Assembly (NCBI RefSeq): GCF_003121405.1
Contig: NZ_QBUY01000057.1
Coordinates: 1 to 51,252, forward strand
From: Paraburkholderia sp. C35
Lineage (GTDB): Bacteria; Pseudomonadota; Gammaproteobacteria; Burkholderiales; Burkholderiaceae
Length of the DNA stretch: 51,252 nt
Direction: 5' to 3'
Positions 16,480 to 26,042 of the stretch are shown piece after piece. The translations under genes and the position numbers were made by a program. Numbering within the stretch: position 1 is the stretch's first letter; every line of letters starts with the position of its first letter. The notes beneath the pieces are model-generated. The model had not been told where the DNA came from, did no database searches, and saw only the letters and a list, made by a program, of their open reading frames with translations.

Positions 16480-17814
16480 TTAACTAGTGGACACGCCTTT
16501 GGCCACTCGCCAGGCGAGCCCGGCAAGCGCCCCTACCGCCAGAACGAGCGATCCCCACAAAACATACTTTCGCGACGTACCAGCATCGCTGTCGGCCCGC
16601 GCGGCAAATGCATCCTCTGCTGAGACAGGCAAGCCGCCACCAACCGTTGCAGCGCCAACTACAACATCATCACCGACAATCAACTCGCTGCGGCTCAAGC
16701 CAGCAGACCGCAACGAAGCATTCCCGACAGCAAGCACGAACGGCGGCGTCCCGCGGGCGACAAACGTCAGCACAGCCGGTCGCCAGCCCACAGCAATACC
16801 AGGCTGACCATCTCCCCACCCACCGTTACGCATATCGACGGCAATCCGCCACTCATGATCCGTATCGACCGGCAAGTCGAACGGCGTATTGATCTGCTCG
16901 CCCGAAGACCCGCGCAATCGAAATAGCGTGCCCTCATCGACAACCCGCCACGGCGCCTGCGCATTAGCGCGCGAAAATATCGTTGCGCGCGCCACGGTAT
17001 TGGGTTGCGGCAATTCGAATCGCAAACGATCGACTGGATAGGCGCCGTCTGTCTCGAACAGATACTCCCCTGCCACGCGGCCCGCGCGCACATGGATCGC
17101 ATCGCGCCATTGCCGCGCGGCATTGGCGCGTTCCGTCGCGCGTGGATCAGTGGCACGTATCTCGACGTCAGCCGATGCGATCTGCGGCGCATTGTCCAGC
17201 CAGTCGAGCCGCACATAACGTTCGCGCAGTCCGTCGCGCTCGATGCGCTCCTGCGAAATCGTATTGCCGTCGTGACTCACCTTTAGCAACTGCGTCGCCG
17301 TCACAGGCCGCCAGACACGCAGATCGTCGCTCGCCTCGACGCGCACGCGCCCCTGGTAGGCGGCGTTGTCAAGATGAACCAGCAGCGCGTCAGCGTATCC
17401 GTCGATGCGGCCCATATCCACGAGATCGCCACTGCGTTCTGCCCGCGCGGGCGCTCCCGTTGTTGCGCGCAATGACCCGTCTGAAGCAATCGACACACCG
17501 AGCGGAACGTCGTGCGTCCCTGTATCCGCAACGGGCAGCGCGAACCACTGCACCGCGCGCCGTTGCGGCGGCGGTGGCGCAACTGCCTTTGGCATATCCA
17601 GCGAATAAGGAACCGGCTCGCCTGCGCCGTTGTAGACGCGCACGTCGCCGAGATCGCGGCGCAGACTGGCCGCATACACGGCCTGTGGCACGCTGGCCGC
17701 GTAGTACGCAGCGTTACCGTTCAGATCGAGTGCAAAACGCTGCGCGAAGTGATCGGCGCTGAAAGCACCGAACGACAGCGCGCTCAATGCGAAACCCGCG
17801 AAAAGACGCTTCAT
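16480..17814 (-). CDS. DUF3999 exported membrane-anchored protein
   Basis: A 444-aa envelope protein of the DUF3999 family. MKRLFAGFALSALSFGAFSA is a signal peptide, and SRKYVLWGSLVLAVGALAGLAW near the C-terminus is a membrane anchor followed by a short basic tail. So the bulk is periplasmic. The exported part is beta-rich with two similar halves, and contains DLRVWRPV and YVRLDWLD-type strands. The ATG overlaps the DUF2339 stop by 4 bp (ATGA), giving translational coupling. This pair of families is found together in many proteobacteria, which suggests one complex, but the function is not established. No catalytic motif is seen. Confidence 0.85.
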   Translation of the reverse strand: MKRLFAGFALSALSFGAFSADHFAQRFALDLNGNAAYYAASVPQAVYAASLRRDLGDVRVYNGAGEPVPYSLDMPKAVAPPPPQRRAVQWFALPVADTGTHDVPLGVSIASDGSLRATTGAPARAERSGDLVDMGRIDGYADALLVHLDNAAYQGRVRVEASDDLRVWRPVTATQLLKVSHDGNTISQERIERDGLRERYVRLDWLDNAPQIASADVEIRATDPRATERANAARQWRDAIHVRAGRVAGEYLFETDGAYPVDRLRFELPQPNTVARATIFSRANAQAPWRVVDEGTLFRLRGSSGEQINTPFDLPVDTDHEWRIAVDMRNGGWGDGQPGIAVGWRPAVLTFVARGTPPFVLAVGNASLRSAGLSRSELIVGDDVVVGAATVGGGLPVSAEDAFAARADSDAGTSRKYVLWGSLVLAVGALAGLAWRVAKGVSTS

Positions 17815-20681
17815 CGGCTGCCTTCCATCAGAGCCTGCTCCTTCGGTGGCAACGGCGAGAAATAGCCGATCAGCAGCAACATCACACCAATGCCAATGAA
17901 CGAAACAATACGTTCGATACCCTGCAGATGCGACAGATCGAACACGAACAGCTTGACCACCGTCACAGCCAGCAGCGCAGCACCAACGAACCAGTAAGGC
18001 CGCTTGACGCGCCGCGTTGCCCAGATCATCAGCGCCAGCGCGCAGAGTGTCCAGAACACTGATACCGATGCCTGCACGAGCGTCGAATGCGCCATGTCGT
18101 CGAACGTATAGGCAACGCCTGTCCAGTGGTGCAGCGTGCGCAGCAGCATGGCGTTGAGCCAGATAAATGCCGTCGCGCCCACGGCAACCTGCAACATCAC
18201 GGGGAAATCCGCCACGGGCAAGCCGAGTTCTCGCAGCCGCTGCCACCAGATGAAAACAGCGACGACGATCAGCAATTGCGCGACATCGAGCGGATTCAGG
18301 ATGGGCAGCCAGAACAACGGCGACGCGTCGCCGTCGCTCTGCACGCTCACGATGCTCCATGCCCACAGCAGCGCAACAAGCGGCGTCGCGCCCCACACCA
18401 GATATGCACGCGCAAACCGCGCGACGGGCCAGCGCACGCGCATGCCAACGCCGGACAGCGCAAGCAGGATCAGCCCGAAACCGTATGCCCATGCGCTCCA
18501 GCTCCACGCGCCTTCGGGCACGTAGCCGCGCAGGCGCCAGTAGCCTTCGAGCGCGGCGAGGCCGCACAGATTCCAGAAGCTCAGCGTATGCAGCGGCGCA
18601 AGCCATCGCTCGTCGATGTCGCGCTGCTGACGCCACAGCAGCAGATAGCCGCCTACAGCAGCCACGGGCCACGCGACGATGCCGAGACCTGTCGACGGTG
18701 CCGCCAACAGCCCGAACATCGCAAGCGCAAGCAACGACAGCGCGGGTGCCAGTGCAAGCGCTGCGTGATCGGCGAGGCGCCAGGCGAGCTTGCGGCCCGC
18801 AGCATGCGCGAGCCATGCCGTCGCTACGGCGAACAGCACCAGCGCATTGTCGGTGAAACGCGATATCGGCTCGCTCACATGCTGCACCGCATAAGCATGG
18901 ATCTCGTTGACGCCACCACCGATCCACCACGCCAGTCCCCATGCCGAGGCGGCAAGACCGGCTTCCGGCATCCATGCATGCCACTCACGCGCCTCGTTCC
19001 GGCCATGCAGCCACCAGCCGGAGAACAGCCCGGCCAGCGCGATCAGCAAGGTCGCGATGTAGATGCTATTGAGCACGGGAAGCGCATCGCGCACGGGATG
19101 CACGACCACGCCGACGCTGAACGCGACGGCCGCCGCGCCCTGCATCAGCACACCGAATGCAAACGGCACGAGACGGCGCTGGCGAACGCTCATCCATACG
19201 AGCGCGGCGCCTTCGATCGCCCATGCCGCGCTGGTGGTCGGCCCGCTGAACGCAAGCGGCACGGCAAGCGTCGCGAAGATCACGGCGAGCGCGAGCATCG
19301 CTTCGAACATCAGACGCAAACGGTCGCGGCGGCGCGCGAGCCACGCTGCGATCGCGAGATAAAAGCCGGACAGTGCCACCGCGCTCCATGCAAGGCCGAA
19401 CGGAATGTCGCGCATGAGTGCGGCCTGCAGCCCGATAGCGACGATCGGCGTGCCGAACACGAGCGTCCCGTCCACGTAATGCTTCAATTCAAGTTCGCGA
19501 TGCACGGCATACAGCAGAGCAATACCGACATACATCAGGAAGAACAGCACGAGAAACGGCTCAGTGCTTTGCAACAGTTCCGGACGATAGGCCGTCACGC
19601 CCCATACCGTGCCGATCGTGAAGGTGAACACGAAACCGAGCAGATTGAGCGGCCGCCATGCCTTGAACCATGCGATGGCGAAAATGCCTGCGTTGAGTAA
19701 CGCGTAGTAGCTGAACAGCACGACATGGCTGCCGCCGCCTGTCGCGAGCAGCACGGGCGCGAGAAAGCCGCCAGCACTGCCCATGAACGCGAGTGGCGAT
19801 GCATTCTGCCGCACCGCGAGAAAAGCGCTCAGCAGGCAGGTGATCACCATCAGAGGAAACGCAGCGCCCACGGGCAGCAGGTGATAAAGCCGCGTGGCAG
19901 CGAACACGGTCAGGTACAGCACGCCGATACCGCCACCCTGCAGCACGAGACCATAGACGCCACGCCGCTGGCCGATACGCCAGCCGAGTGCGATCAGCCC
20001 TGTCGCGCCCAACGCCACACCGGCGAGGCGGAACTCGATGGGCATCATGCTGTTGTCGGCGGCATATTTGAGCAGAAACGCGACGCCGAAAAACAGCACG
20101 ATCATCCCGACCCGCACCACCGTATTGCCACCCAGCAGCCAGTTGCGTGCCGCTTGCCACGCGCGGCTTGCCATGCCCGGCTCACGTGAGACGGCAGGTG
20201 TCGGCACTGCGCGCACATCGTGCAGTTGCGCCGGCGCCAAATCCTCGTCGAGGATCAATTCGGGCGGCATCCCGGCCGGAATCGCGATGACGGGCGGTAC
20301 GGGCGGCGCTGCGGGTTCAGTTGGCGTCACCGTTTCGGAATGCGGAGGTGGCACGGCCGGCGTCGGCGAAACACCTGCCGCCGTCTGTCCGATCCCGCGC
20401 GCGAGTTCCGACCTCAGCGTCTGGACTTCCGCTTCCAGACGCTCGACACGTTCGGCCAGTGTGACAGGTGTGCCCAAGGCACCCGAAGGCGATTGCGCAG
20501 CATGCGGCGGCGTTTTCGCGGGGGTATCTCGCGGCATCAATCGTCCGATCAGAAAGCCGGCAAATGCGCCGAGCAGCGCACCATTGCTGACCGAGACATC
20601 GAACATCAATCCGAAGATACCGCCGAACACAAAACCCGCAGCAACAAGAATCCATGTCCTCACAGTCATGCCCCTCGCCAT
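17811..20681 (-). CDS. DUF2339 large polytopic membrane protein
   Basis: A 956-aa inner-membrane protein of the DUF2339 family with more than 20 hydrophobic helices. The first helix pair (about 10-50, with a glycine-rich GGIFGLMFDV) is followed by a soluble Pro-rich linker with a short coiled coil (LAERVERLEAEVQTLRSEL, about 75-95). The helical body starts at about residue 180 (VVRVGMIVLFFGVAFLLKYA) and runs to the end. ATG at 20681 is used; a second ATG at 20669 has GAGG too close to be better. It is translationally coupled to DUF3999. Transport or cell-envelope assembly is possible, but no substrate or motif tells. Confidence 0.87.
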   Translation of the reverse strand: MARGMTVRTWILVAAGFVFGGIFGLMFDVSVSNGALLGAFAGFLIGRLMPRDTPAKTPPHAAQSPSGALGTPVTLAERVERLEAEVQTLRSELARGIGQTAAGVSPTPAVPPPHSETVTPTEPAAPPVPPVIAIPAGMPPELILDEDLAPAQLHDVRAVPTPAVSREPGMASRAWQAARNWLLGGNTVVRVGMIVLFFGVAFLLKYAADNSMMPIEFRLAGVALGATGLIALGWRIGQRRGVYGLVLQGGGIGVLYLTVFAATRLYHLLPVGAAFPLMVITCLLSAFLAVRQNASPLAFMGSAGGFLAPVLLATGGGSHVVLFSYYALLNAGIFAIAWFKAWRPLNLLGFVFTFTIGTVWGVTAYRPELLQSTEPFLVLFFLMYVGIALLYAVHRELELKHYVDGTLVFGTPIVAIGLQAALMRDIPFGLAWSAVALSGFYLAIAAWLARRRDRLRLMFEAMLALAVIFATLAVPLAFSGPTTSAAWAIEGAALVWMSVRQRRLVPFAFGVLMQGAAAVAFSVGVVVHPVRDALPVLNSIYIATLLIALAGLFSGWWLHGRNEAREWHAWMPEAGLAASAWGLAWWIGGGVNEIHAYAVQHVSEPISRFTDNALVLFAVATAWLAHAAGRKLAWRLADHAALALAPALSLLALAMFGLLAAPSTGLGIVAWPVAAVGGYLLLWRQQRDIDERWLAPLHTLSFWNLCGLAALEGYWRLRGYVPEGAWSWSAWAYGFGLILLALSGVGMRVRWPVARFARAYLVWGATPLVALLWAWSIVSVQSDGDASPLFWLPILNPLDVAQLLIVVAVFIWWQRLRELGLPVADFPVMLQVAVGATAFIWLNAMLLRTLHHWTGVAYTFDDMAHSTLVQASVSVFWTLCALALMIWATRRVKRPYWFVGAALLAVTVVKLFVFDLSHLQGIERIVSFIGIGVMLLLIGYFSPLPPKEQALMEGSR

Positions 20682-20997
20682 CGTGATCGTCCGATCAACG
20701 AGACATCATTGTTCGCTTCGTTTTATTCGTTCTGGATTCGCGTGAGCGACTCCGGCGTATGGCTATGCAGCGCCGGCGCGAATTGCCCGTCGACGGCCGC
20801 TATGAGTGTATGCTCAACCCGGCTGCAAACGTGTTTAGGAAACCTTCTAATCACGGACGTTATGTGGGCTTGCATGCCATGAGTGTGCGCGAACGAACGC
20901 ATTCGCCGCTCGCACTATAGTAGATACCCGAATGGCTGACGGTCTTCACCGGGTACTTCCTCAACTACGCCCGCACGGATTACGATTACGCCGCCCG

Positions 20998-21573
20998 CTA
21001 ACGCGACCGCGCTGCGAAGTACGTTTCAACCCCTGCGGACCAGCGCCCGTCACCCGTTGCGCGTGCGAGCATGTTGGCGCCGACGATGGCGGCAAAGGCC
21101 GCCGTCATCTCATCTTCGGACAGTGTCGAAGATGGGTCCGCAAGGGCAACCTGCCTGAACGTCGCGAACAGTTGCTCTACGCCCTCGCGGAACGCGTCGT
21201 GTAACGCAGGGCTTGCGTGATGTCGGGCCGCGTCCTGTCCGAGCGCGACTATCAGGCAACTCTGCTCGACCGGCTTCTTCGCGAGGTAGTACGCGACGCG
21301 CCGCTTCAGCGCGCCCACTACCGGTTGTCGCTTCGATTGCGCCCTGGCTTTCCAGTTGCGCACGGAACGCGCAAATCCGGACGAGCACGCTTCCGCGATC
21401 AACGCATCTTTCGATTCGAAGTGATTGTAGAAGCCACCCTGCGTCATGCCCGCCCGCGCCATGATGTCGGAAATGCTCACGGCTGCGACACCACCGCCGC
21501 GCACGGCAGCATCGGCCTGATCGACGATCCGCTGCCGGTTCATGTCAGCCTGCTCGCGATTCGAACGTCCCAC
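20998..21573 (-). CDS. TetR/AcrR-family repressor
   Basis: A 191-aa regulator. Its N-terminal helix-turn-helix is SISDIMARAGMTQGGFYNHFESKDALIAEA (residues about 32-61), the usual TetR pattern with the FYNHFxSK signature. The all-helical ligand domain has QSCLIVALGQDAARH, seen in regulators of the AcrR-like class with a Cys that may respond to electrophiles; that last point is inference. The next minus-strand gene upstream is the MaoC-like gene (54 bp away), so TetR may be the second gene of that unit. The DUF2339 gene lies downstream on the same strand. Confidence 0.88.
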   Translation of the reverse strand: MGRSNREQADMNRQRIVDQADAAVRGGGVAAVSISDIMARAGMTQGGFYNHFESKDALIAEACSSGFARSVRNWKARAQSKRQPVVGALKRRVAYYLAKKPVEQSCLIVALGQDAARHHASPALHDAFREGVEQLFATFRQVALADPSSTLSEDEMTAAFAAIVGANMLARATGDGRWSAGVETYFAARSR

Positions 21574-21627
21574 GAAATACTCCTGCGACGATAACGGTAA
21601 AGAACCTTCCCGCCATTTGCGGCTGGG

Positions 21628-22095
21628 TCAGACGCTGCGCCTGAAGGTGAGAAGACGGGCAACCGACCGCTGACATAGATCGCCATGCTGGTTTACCGTA
21701 TCGCTTTGCACTGTGACCATGCCGCGATCCGATCTGGAACGGGACGGCGTGATTTCCATGATCGTGCTCACAACGTGCAGCACGTCGTCAGGACGCGTCG
21801 CGCGCGGCCACGTGACTTCGCTGCCCGCGCCTATCACGCCGCCCGCCAGCGGCAGGCTCTCCACAAGCAGTCTCATCGTAATGGCAGCCGTATGCCAGCC
21901 GCTTGCCGCCAGTCCGGCAAAGAACGTGTCTTTGGCTGCCTCTTCGCTCAGATGAAATGGCTGCGGATCGAATCGTTGCGCGAATTCGCGTATCTGCCCC
22001 GCGTCGAGCGGGTATTCCGAACTCGTGAAAACCATTCCGACCGTGAGATCTTCCAGATAAACAGCTTCTGACTGGCTGCGACTGCTCTCGCTCAT
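21628..22095 (-). CDS. MaoC-like hotdog dehydratase
   Basis: A 155-aa MaoC-family protein, probably an enoyl-CoA hydratase or related acyl-CoA-binding enzyme. The signature REFAQRFDPQPFHLSEEAAKDTFFAGLAASGWHTAA holds the conserved Asp, His and the GxxASGWHT loop. AAAGGAGGAG lies 4 nt before the ATG at 22095, and excludes the longer frame starting five codons upstream. It stands before the TetR gene on the same strand, 54 bp apart, so they may be cotranscribed. A divergent tautomerase pseudogene starts 183 bp away. The natural substrate is unknown. Confidence 0.88.
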   Translation of the reverse strand: MSESSRSQSEAVYLEDLTVGMVFTSSEYPLDAGQIREFAQRFDPQPFHLSEEAAKDTFFAGLAASGWHTAAITMRLLVESLPLAGGVIGAGSEVTWPRATRPDDVLHVVSTIMEITPSRSRSDRGMVTVQSDTVNQHGDLCQRSVARLLTFRRSV

Positions 22096-22278
22096 GTCTC
22101 CTCCTTTCAACGCTTCGATCAGTTTTAGACCTTGCCAGGCGCGCCGGTGCGAACGTAGAATAAATTACGCTCAACATTTATTTTTGGCAAGTGGAGCGAA
22201 GCTACGGAATGAAGTACTGAGTACGGTTAAGCCCGCTGGCGAAGCGCCAGCTTCGATATCCAGTTCGAGGAAATCATC

Positions 22279-22661
22279 ATGCCACTCGTACGCATTGATC
22301 TCGCCGAAGGCCAGTCCGCCGACTATCGCAGCGCCGTCGCCGATGAAGTCTACAAAGCGATGACCACGACGATGAACGTACCCATCGACGATCGCTTTAT
22401 GCTGATCAACGAGCACAAGCCAGGTAACTTCTCGCCGATCCGAATTATCTCGGCATCCAGCGGTCGCCTCAGTGCATCATCGTGCAACTCACGTTGAATG
22501 CGGGCCGGGACATCACACTCAAAAAAGCCTTCTACAAGGCACTCAGCGAAGGATTGCATGCTCGCGTCGGGTTGCGACGCGAGGATCTGTTCATCAGCCT
22601 CGTCGAGGTGCCGAAAGAGAACTGGTCGTTCGGTAACGGTGAGGCACAGTACGCGCAATAA
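22279..22661 (+). pseudogene. Frameshifted tautomerase-family protein
   Basis: Two overlapping plus-strand frames encode the two halves of one tautomerase. The first starts MPLVRIDLAEGQSADYRSAV with the N-terminal Pro used as catalytic base and a GAGGAAA ribosome site, and loses sense after KPGNF. The second picks up as ADPNYLGIQRSPQCIIVQL and runs to YKALSEGLHARVG and EVPKENWSFGNGEAQYAQ before the stop at 22661. One missing base at 22424-22435 rejoins them into an intact protein of about 127 aa. Without repair, translation ends after 72 aa and lacks the C-terminal half. Either a recent mutation or a sequence error explains it. Confidence 0.85.
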
Positions 22662-22714
22662 GCCCGCGTTCGGTATGCGCCGCTCTCGCGGCGCACTTCA
22701 AAGGGCGACAGGTC

Positions 22715-24001
22715 TCAGCGTCCGCCCGCATGCCATGCAGTCTTGACTAGCCCCTTCCCTTTCGCATAGGCGACTCGCGTGGGATCAGGATAGTCGTCAT
22801 TCAGCGTTGCAAGAAAAGCCGCTACGTCGTCGATTTCCTGCTCGCTCCATGCAGGCTGCTCACCCTGCTTGCGCGTCAGTGGTTCATCGATCGTGTCGAC
22901 ATTGACGCGATAGTCGACAGGCAGATCGTCGAACTTGACGACCTTATGGTGCGCGCCTTTCGAGTACCACTTCGCCGGGTCGGTGTCGCGCTGCACATAA
23001 AACCGCAGCGCATCCTTTAGCGTGTGGAAACGCCCGTTGTGGAAGAACACGCGGCGCGTGGCGGTATTGCGCAAGGACGGTGTCTTGAAGAGACCGCAGT
23101 TTGCCTTTTCCGCAGACTGATCCGTGCGCAATGGACCGCATAAGCCCATATCGTAGTAGCGCGGATCGGCATTCGCTTTCAGTTCGCGATTGCGCGGCAC
23201 GCCGAGCGCTTCGAAGGTGTAATCCGTAAAGAGAGGATGTGCTCCGTTCACGCCAGGCTGGTCAATATGGCAAGACGCGCAGTTGCCGCGTGCCGGATCG
23301 TCGAATAGCTGCTTGCCGCGCATCTCCTGCGCCGTCAGCTTGACCTTGCCGTCGAGGTAGTAGTCGAACTTGCTGTTGTACGGATGAAATGCGGGATCTT
23401 CCAGCTGATAGCGTTCGACGGCATACATCGCCTGCGCAAAAGCCTTCCGTGGGTCGACAAAGATGGTGTCGCCGAACACCTGCCTGAAACGTGCAGCGTA
23501 GGGCGTGCGTTGCAGTTTCGCGAGCACGTCGGCAGGATCGCGGTTGGCCATCTCGTTCGGATTGAACAGCGGGAACGTCGCCTGATCGTGCAGGGAATTG
23601 AAGCGACCATCCCAGCCGAATCCGCCCATCGGCGCGTTGTCGGTTTCGGTCAGACGTTCGGACAGACTCGCGGCCTGTGGATGCGACCAGATCGGCGTCC
23701 TGTTCAGCACGTAACGCAAACTCGGCACGGCGCGCGTGCCCTGCGTTTTCATATCGGCGCCACCGAGTTGTGCTGCGAGTCCGTTGGGCGGCCCATACGC
23801 ATGCGATGGGCTATGGCAGGTCGCGCACGACATCTTGCCGGAGGCCGACAGCGACCGGTCGAAGAAGATCAGCTTGCCGAGCGCGGCCGCGTCGCTGTAA
23901 GTGGATGTCGTCGTGTCGGCTAACGCCGCCGGCGTCACACTGAATCCGGCGGCCGCAGCCAGCGCGGTGAACACCGCGCGTCGAGCGTTGAAAAAGGACA
24001 T
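22715..24001 (-). CDS. Di-haem cytochrome c peroxidase/MauG-like protein
   Basis: A 428-aa periplasmic protein. Residues 1-28 form a signal peptide ending in ALA. Two haem c sites are present: CATCH (59-63) and CASCH (241-245), the usual spacing for bacterial di-haem peroxidases. Residues LGKLIFFDRSLSASGKMSCATCH and KTPSLRNTATRRVFFHNGRFHTLKDALRFY are family signatures. The C-terminal end of the domain (QEIDDVAAFLATLNDDY) is typical. It would reduce hydrogen peroxide or oxidise a protein partner using cytochrome c. Its ATG follows the phosphoesterase stop by only 4 bp, so the two are one transcript; the amber codon upstream may reduce its expression. Confidence 0.92.
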   Translation of the reverse strand: MSFFNARRAVFTALAAAAGFSVTPAALADTTTSTYSDAAALGKLIFFDRSLSASGKMSCATCHSPSHAYGPPNGLAAQLGGADMKTQGTRAVPSLRYVLNRTPIWSHPQAASLSERLTETDNAPMGGFGWDGRFNSLHDQATFPLFNPNEMANRDPADVLAKLQRTPYAARFRQVFGDTIFVDPRKAFAQAMYAVERYQLEDPAFHPYNSKFDYYLDGKVKLTAQEMRGKQLFDDPARGNCASCHIDQPGVNGAHPLFTDYTFEALGVPRNRELKANADPRYYDMGLCGPLRTDQSAEKANCGLFKTPSLRNTATRRVFFHNGRFHTLKDALRFYVQRDTDPAKWYSKGAHHKVVKFDDLPVDYRVNVDTIDEPLTRKQGEQPAWSEQEIDDVAAFLATLNDDYPDPTRVAYAKGKGLVKTAWHAGGR

Positions 24002-24005
24002 CGGC

Positions 24006-25232
24006 TTAGAGATTCGTGAAGATGTCGTTGCCGAAACCCGTCAATCCCGTCTGCGCGGCATAGCCGAGATGCGAGAGGCCGAAGATGTCCTCGATGCTCT
24101 TGAGCATCGAATAATGGTTGTACGCCACCGTCGACACCGTGCCCGGCTTGATGAACTTCGAGATCATCACCGCGCCCGTCTGGTCGCCACCGAAGCTCTG
24201 CTTGGTCAGATTGATCGTCATGCCCTTGTAGGTCAGCGACGAGGTCTGCGGGAACGGTGCGAGATTCGGCCCCGGCTGCTGGCTGCAGCAGGTCGTGCCC
24301 GCGAAGATAAGATCTTCTTCTGTCGCCGACGGCGTCGAAACGGTTGCGTACCTGCTCTCGTCGAAGTTGATGATGAGCAGGCCGTCCTTCTGGAATGCAG
24401 GCGACGCCGTGATCACAGGCACCCACTACTGCAGGAACTGATCGGCACTCGTCAGGCCACCCGGCTGACCATTGACGCACGGTGCATCGTGGCCATCGTC
24501 ACAGGTGTTCGGCGTGATGAGGTTGAAGTTCGCGGTGGTGTCGATCGACTTCAGATCGTTGGTCAGATTGTTCAGGTTGACGACGTTCTGCGCGCAATCC
24601 GGTGAGTCGATGATCGAATGGAAATAGACGAACGGATCGTGGCGTGTCGCGTACTGATCGCCCAGCGGCACGGCGGCGCTCGGTGCTTCCTGTGTGTTGG
24701 TCAGGTCGGTTGTGTCCAATGTCGGATGGCCGCAGGTCGCCGCTTCGCGCGCGGGATCGTTGCCCATGTCGCCTTCATAGCCCTTCCACGTGAAACCCGC
24801 TGCCTTCAACTGGTCGGGCAAAGTCTTGATGCTCGCCGGATACACGCAGCCGGTGCCGATTGCCTGTCCATCGGCAGTCGTGCCTGTCAGCTTGAAGTCG
24901 GAATAGGTCGTGCAGTCGTTGTCGGTATCGACGGTAGGCGCCTGGCCGCTGATCATCGAGATGTAGTTGTCGAGACTCACGTGGCCCGTGCCGTAGTACT
25001 GCTGCACAAGTGCGCCCTGCTTCGGAAGTGTTTGCGCGAGATACGGTGCCTTGGTATTCGCGCCGAAAGTTGTCGCGTAGTTCTCGTTCTCGAGCGTGAT
25101 GATGAATACGTGGCGAATCTGCTGCTGGCCGCTCGCATGCATCGATGAAGAACCACATGCGGCGATGATCACTGCGATGAGCGATGCGAGCACAGCTGCC
25201 ACTGCAGCGCGCACCCTGTTACTGAAAGACAT
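24006..25232 (-). pseudogene. Phosphoesterase-family lipoprotein interrupted by an in-frame TAG
   Basis: The frame encodes a 408-residue acid/alkaline phosphatase-like phosphoesterase. The N-terminus has a lipoprotein signal (SLIAVIIAACGSSS). HVFIITLENENYATTFG and GHVSLDNYISMISGQAPT form the catalytic N-terminal part of the fold, and later LIINFDESRYA and GLSHLGYAAQ the C-terminal part. A TAG at 24426-24428 falls between QFLQ and WVPVIT, where family members read Lys or Gln, so a single base change is enough to create it. Everything after is intact and in frame down to 24006. Residues 1-268 may still be made without the C-terminal third. Outer- or inner-membrane-anchored periplasmic location is inferred. 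Confidence 0.82.
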
Positions 25233-25425
25233 GGACTTCCCCTGTTGTCGTGCTGCTTTTTGGAAGTCGCAGATATTATTTTTGCTTCGTGTCTCTCATG
25301 TGAAACAGTATGCTGGTGCGCGTATTGTCCATATATGTTGAATCAGGCCTCAGTTTATGCAGCCCGGATCAGGTTGCGTGCGCAACCTTGGTCCTCGTGC
25401 TCATCGAGACATGATCCACAGCAAC

Positions 25426-25686
25426 TCAGAACGAAGGACGCACCACCGACAACGAGTAGCGGCCCATGTTCATGCCGGTAATCTGATGCGGCAACAACCC
25501 CGCACGCTTCGTATCGTTGATAGAGGCTTGCGTCTGGTCGGTCGCGTCGGCATAGGGGTAAGCCGTTTTCTGCTGGGCGAGTTGTGCGCGGATGTCCTCA
25601 TTGACTGAGGGCGGCGTCGATTGCGCGAAAGCGGACACAGCGGGAATTGCATTAGCGGCGGCGACGATCAACTGAACGATTTTCAT
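25426..25686 (-). CDS. Small exported protein (86 aa)
   Basis: MKIVQLIVAAANAIPAVSAFAQ is a signal peptide with cleavage near residue 22. About 64 mature residues follow, with EDIRAQLAQQKTAYPYADAT and a C-terminal MGRYSLSVVRPSF. The RAQLAQ stretch and layout recall DUF4148-type periplasmic proteins of Burkholderia, but the match is not firm. GGAGAAAAGTC before the ATG supports this start over a longer frame. It stands alone, with its promoter in the 356-bp gap upstream. Function unknown. Confidence 0.65.
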   Translation of the reverse strand: MKIVQLIVAAANAIPAVSAFAQSTPPSVNEDIRAQLAQQKTAYPYADATDQTQASINDTKRAGLLPHQITGMNMGRYSLSVVRPSF

Positions 25687-26042
25687 GACTTTTCTCCAGA
25701 ACGTGTTCGGCGCGCGATCCTCTGCGGCTGTGATGACCGGAGTGTAGACCTGCACCTGCGGCGCAGTGAGTAGCGTCAGAGCAATTCATTGTTGTCGGCT
25801 TGTGCAACGAAGCACAGACACGATGCCGTGCCGTCAGCGTGGAGCGAACTGCGTGCGGAGCGCTTATCGCGAGTGAAAGTTTAAAAACGTCTGCGCATAG
25901 CAAAAGCGGTCCGTCCACCCGACTCACGTCTGGCGAACGGACCGCACAGAGGAACGACGCAGCATCGTGCTTTACTACGCCGAGCGCATTCGAAGCGCCT
26001 GGCGGTTTTGCGCGCAGCTGCGTCGGCTCAATCAGGTTGTCG
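25687..26042. other. 356-bp gap between two small exported protein genes
   Basis: It holds the hairpin at 25902-25945 and the promoter side of the 86-aa gene. No frame here has both a ribosome site and protein-like sequence. Confidence 0.5.
25902..25945 (-). terminator. Terminator-like hairpin on the minus strand
   Basis: GCGGTCCGT (25906-25914) and ACGGACCGC (25937-25945) are perfect 9-bp arms around 22 nt. On the minus strand four T residues follow. It lies 98 bp after the stop of the next upstream gene and can end its transcript. Confidence 0.5.

Noticed and set aside
18087..19700. 537-codon plus-strand open frame opposite DUF2339
   Set aside because: Antisense to a large hydrophobic protein; content (Arg, His, Gln) is typical of a shadow frame.
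24006..24422. Separate small gene starting at an internal GTG (C-terminal third of the phosphoesterase)
   Set aside because: It continues the upstream protein in frame after one TAG and has no independent ribosome site.
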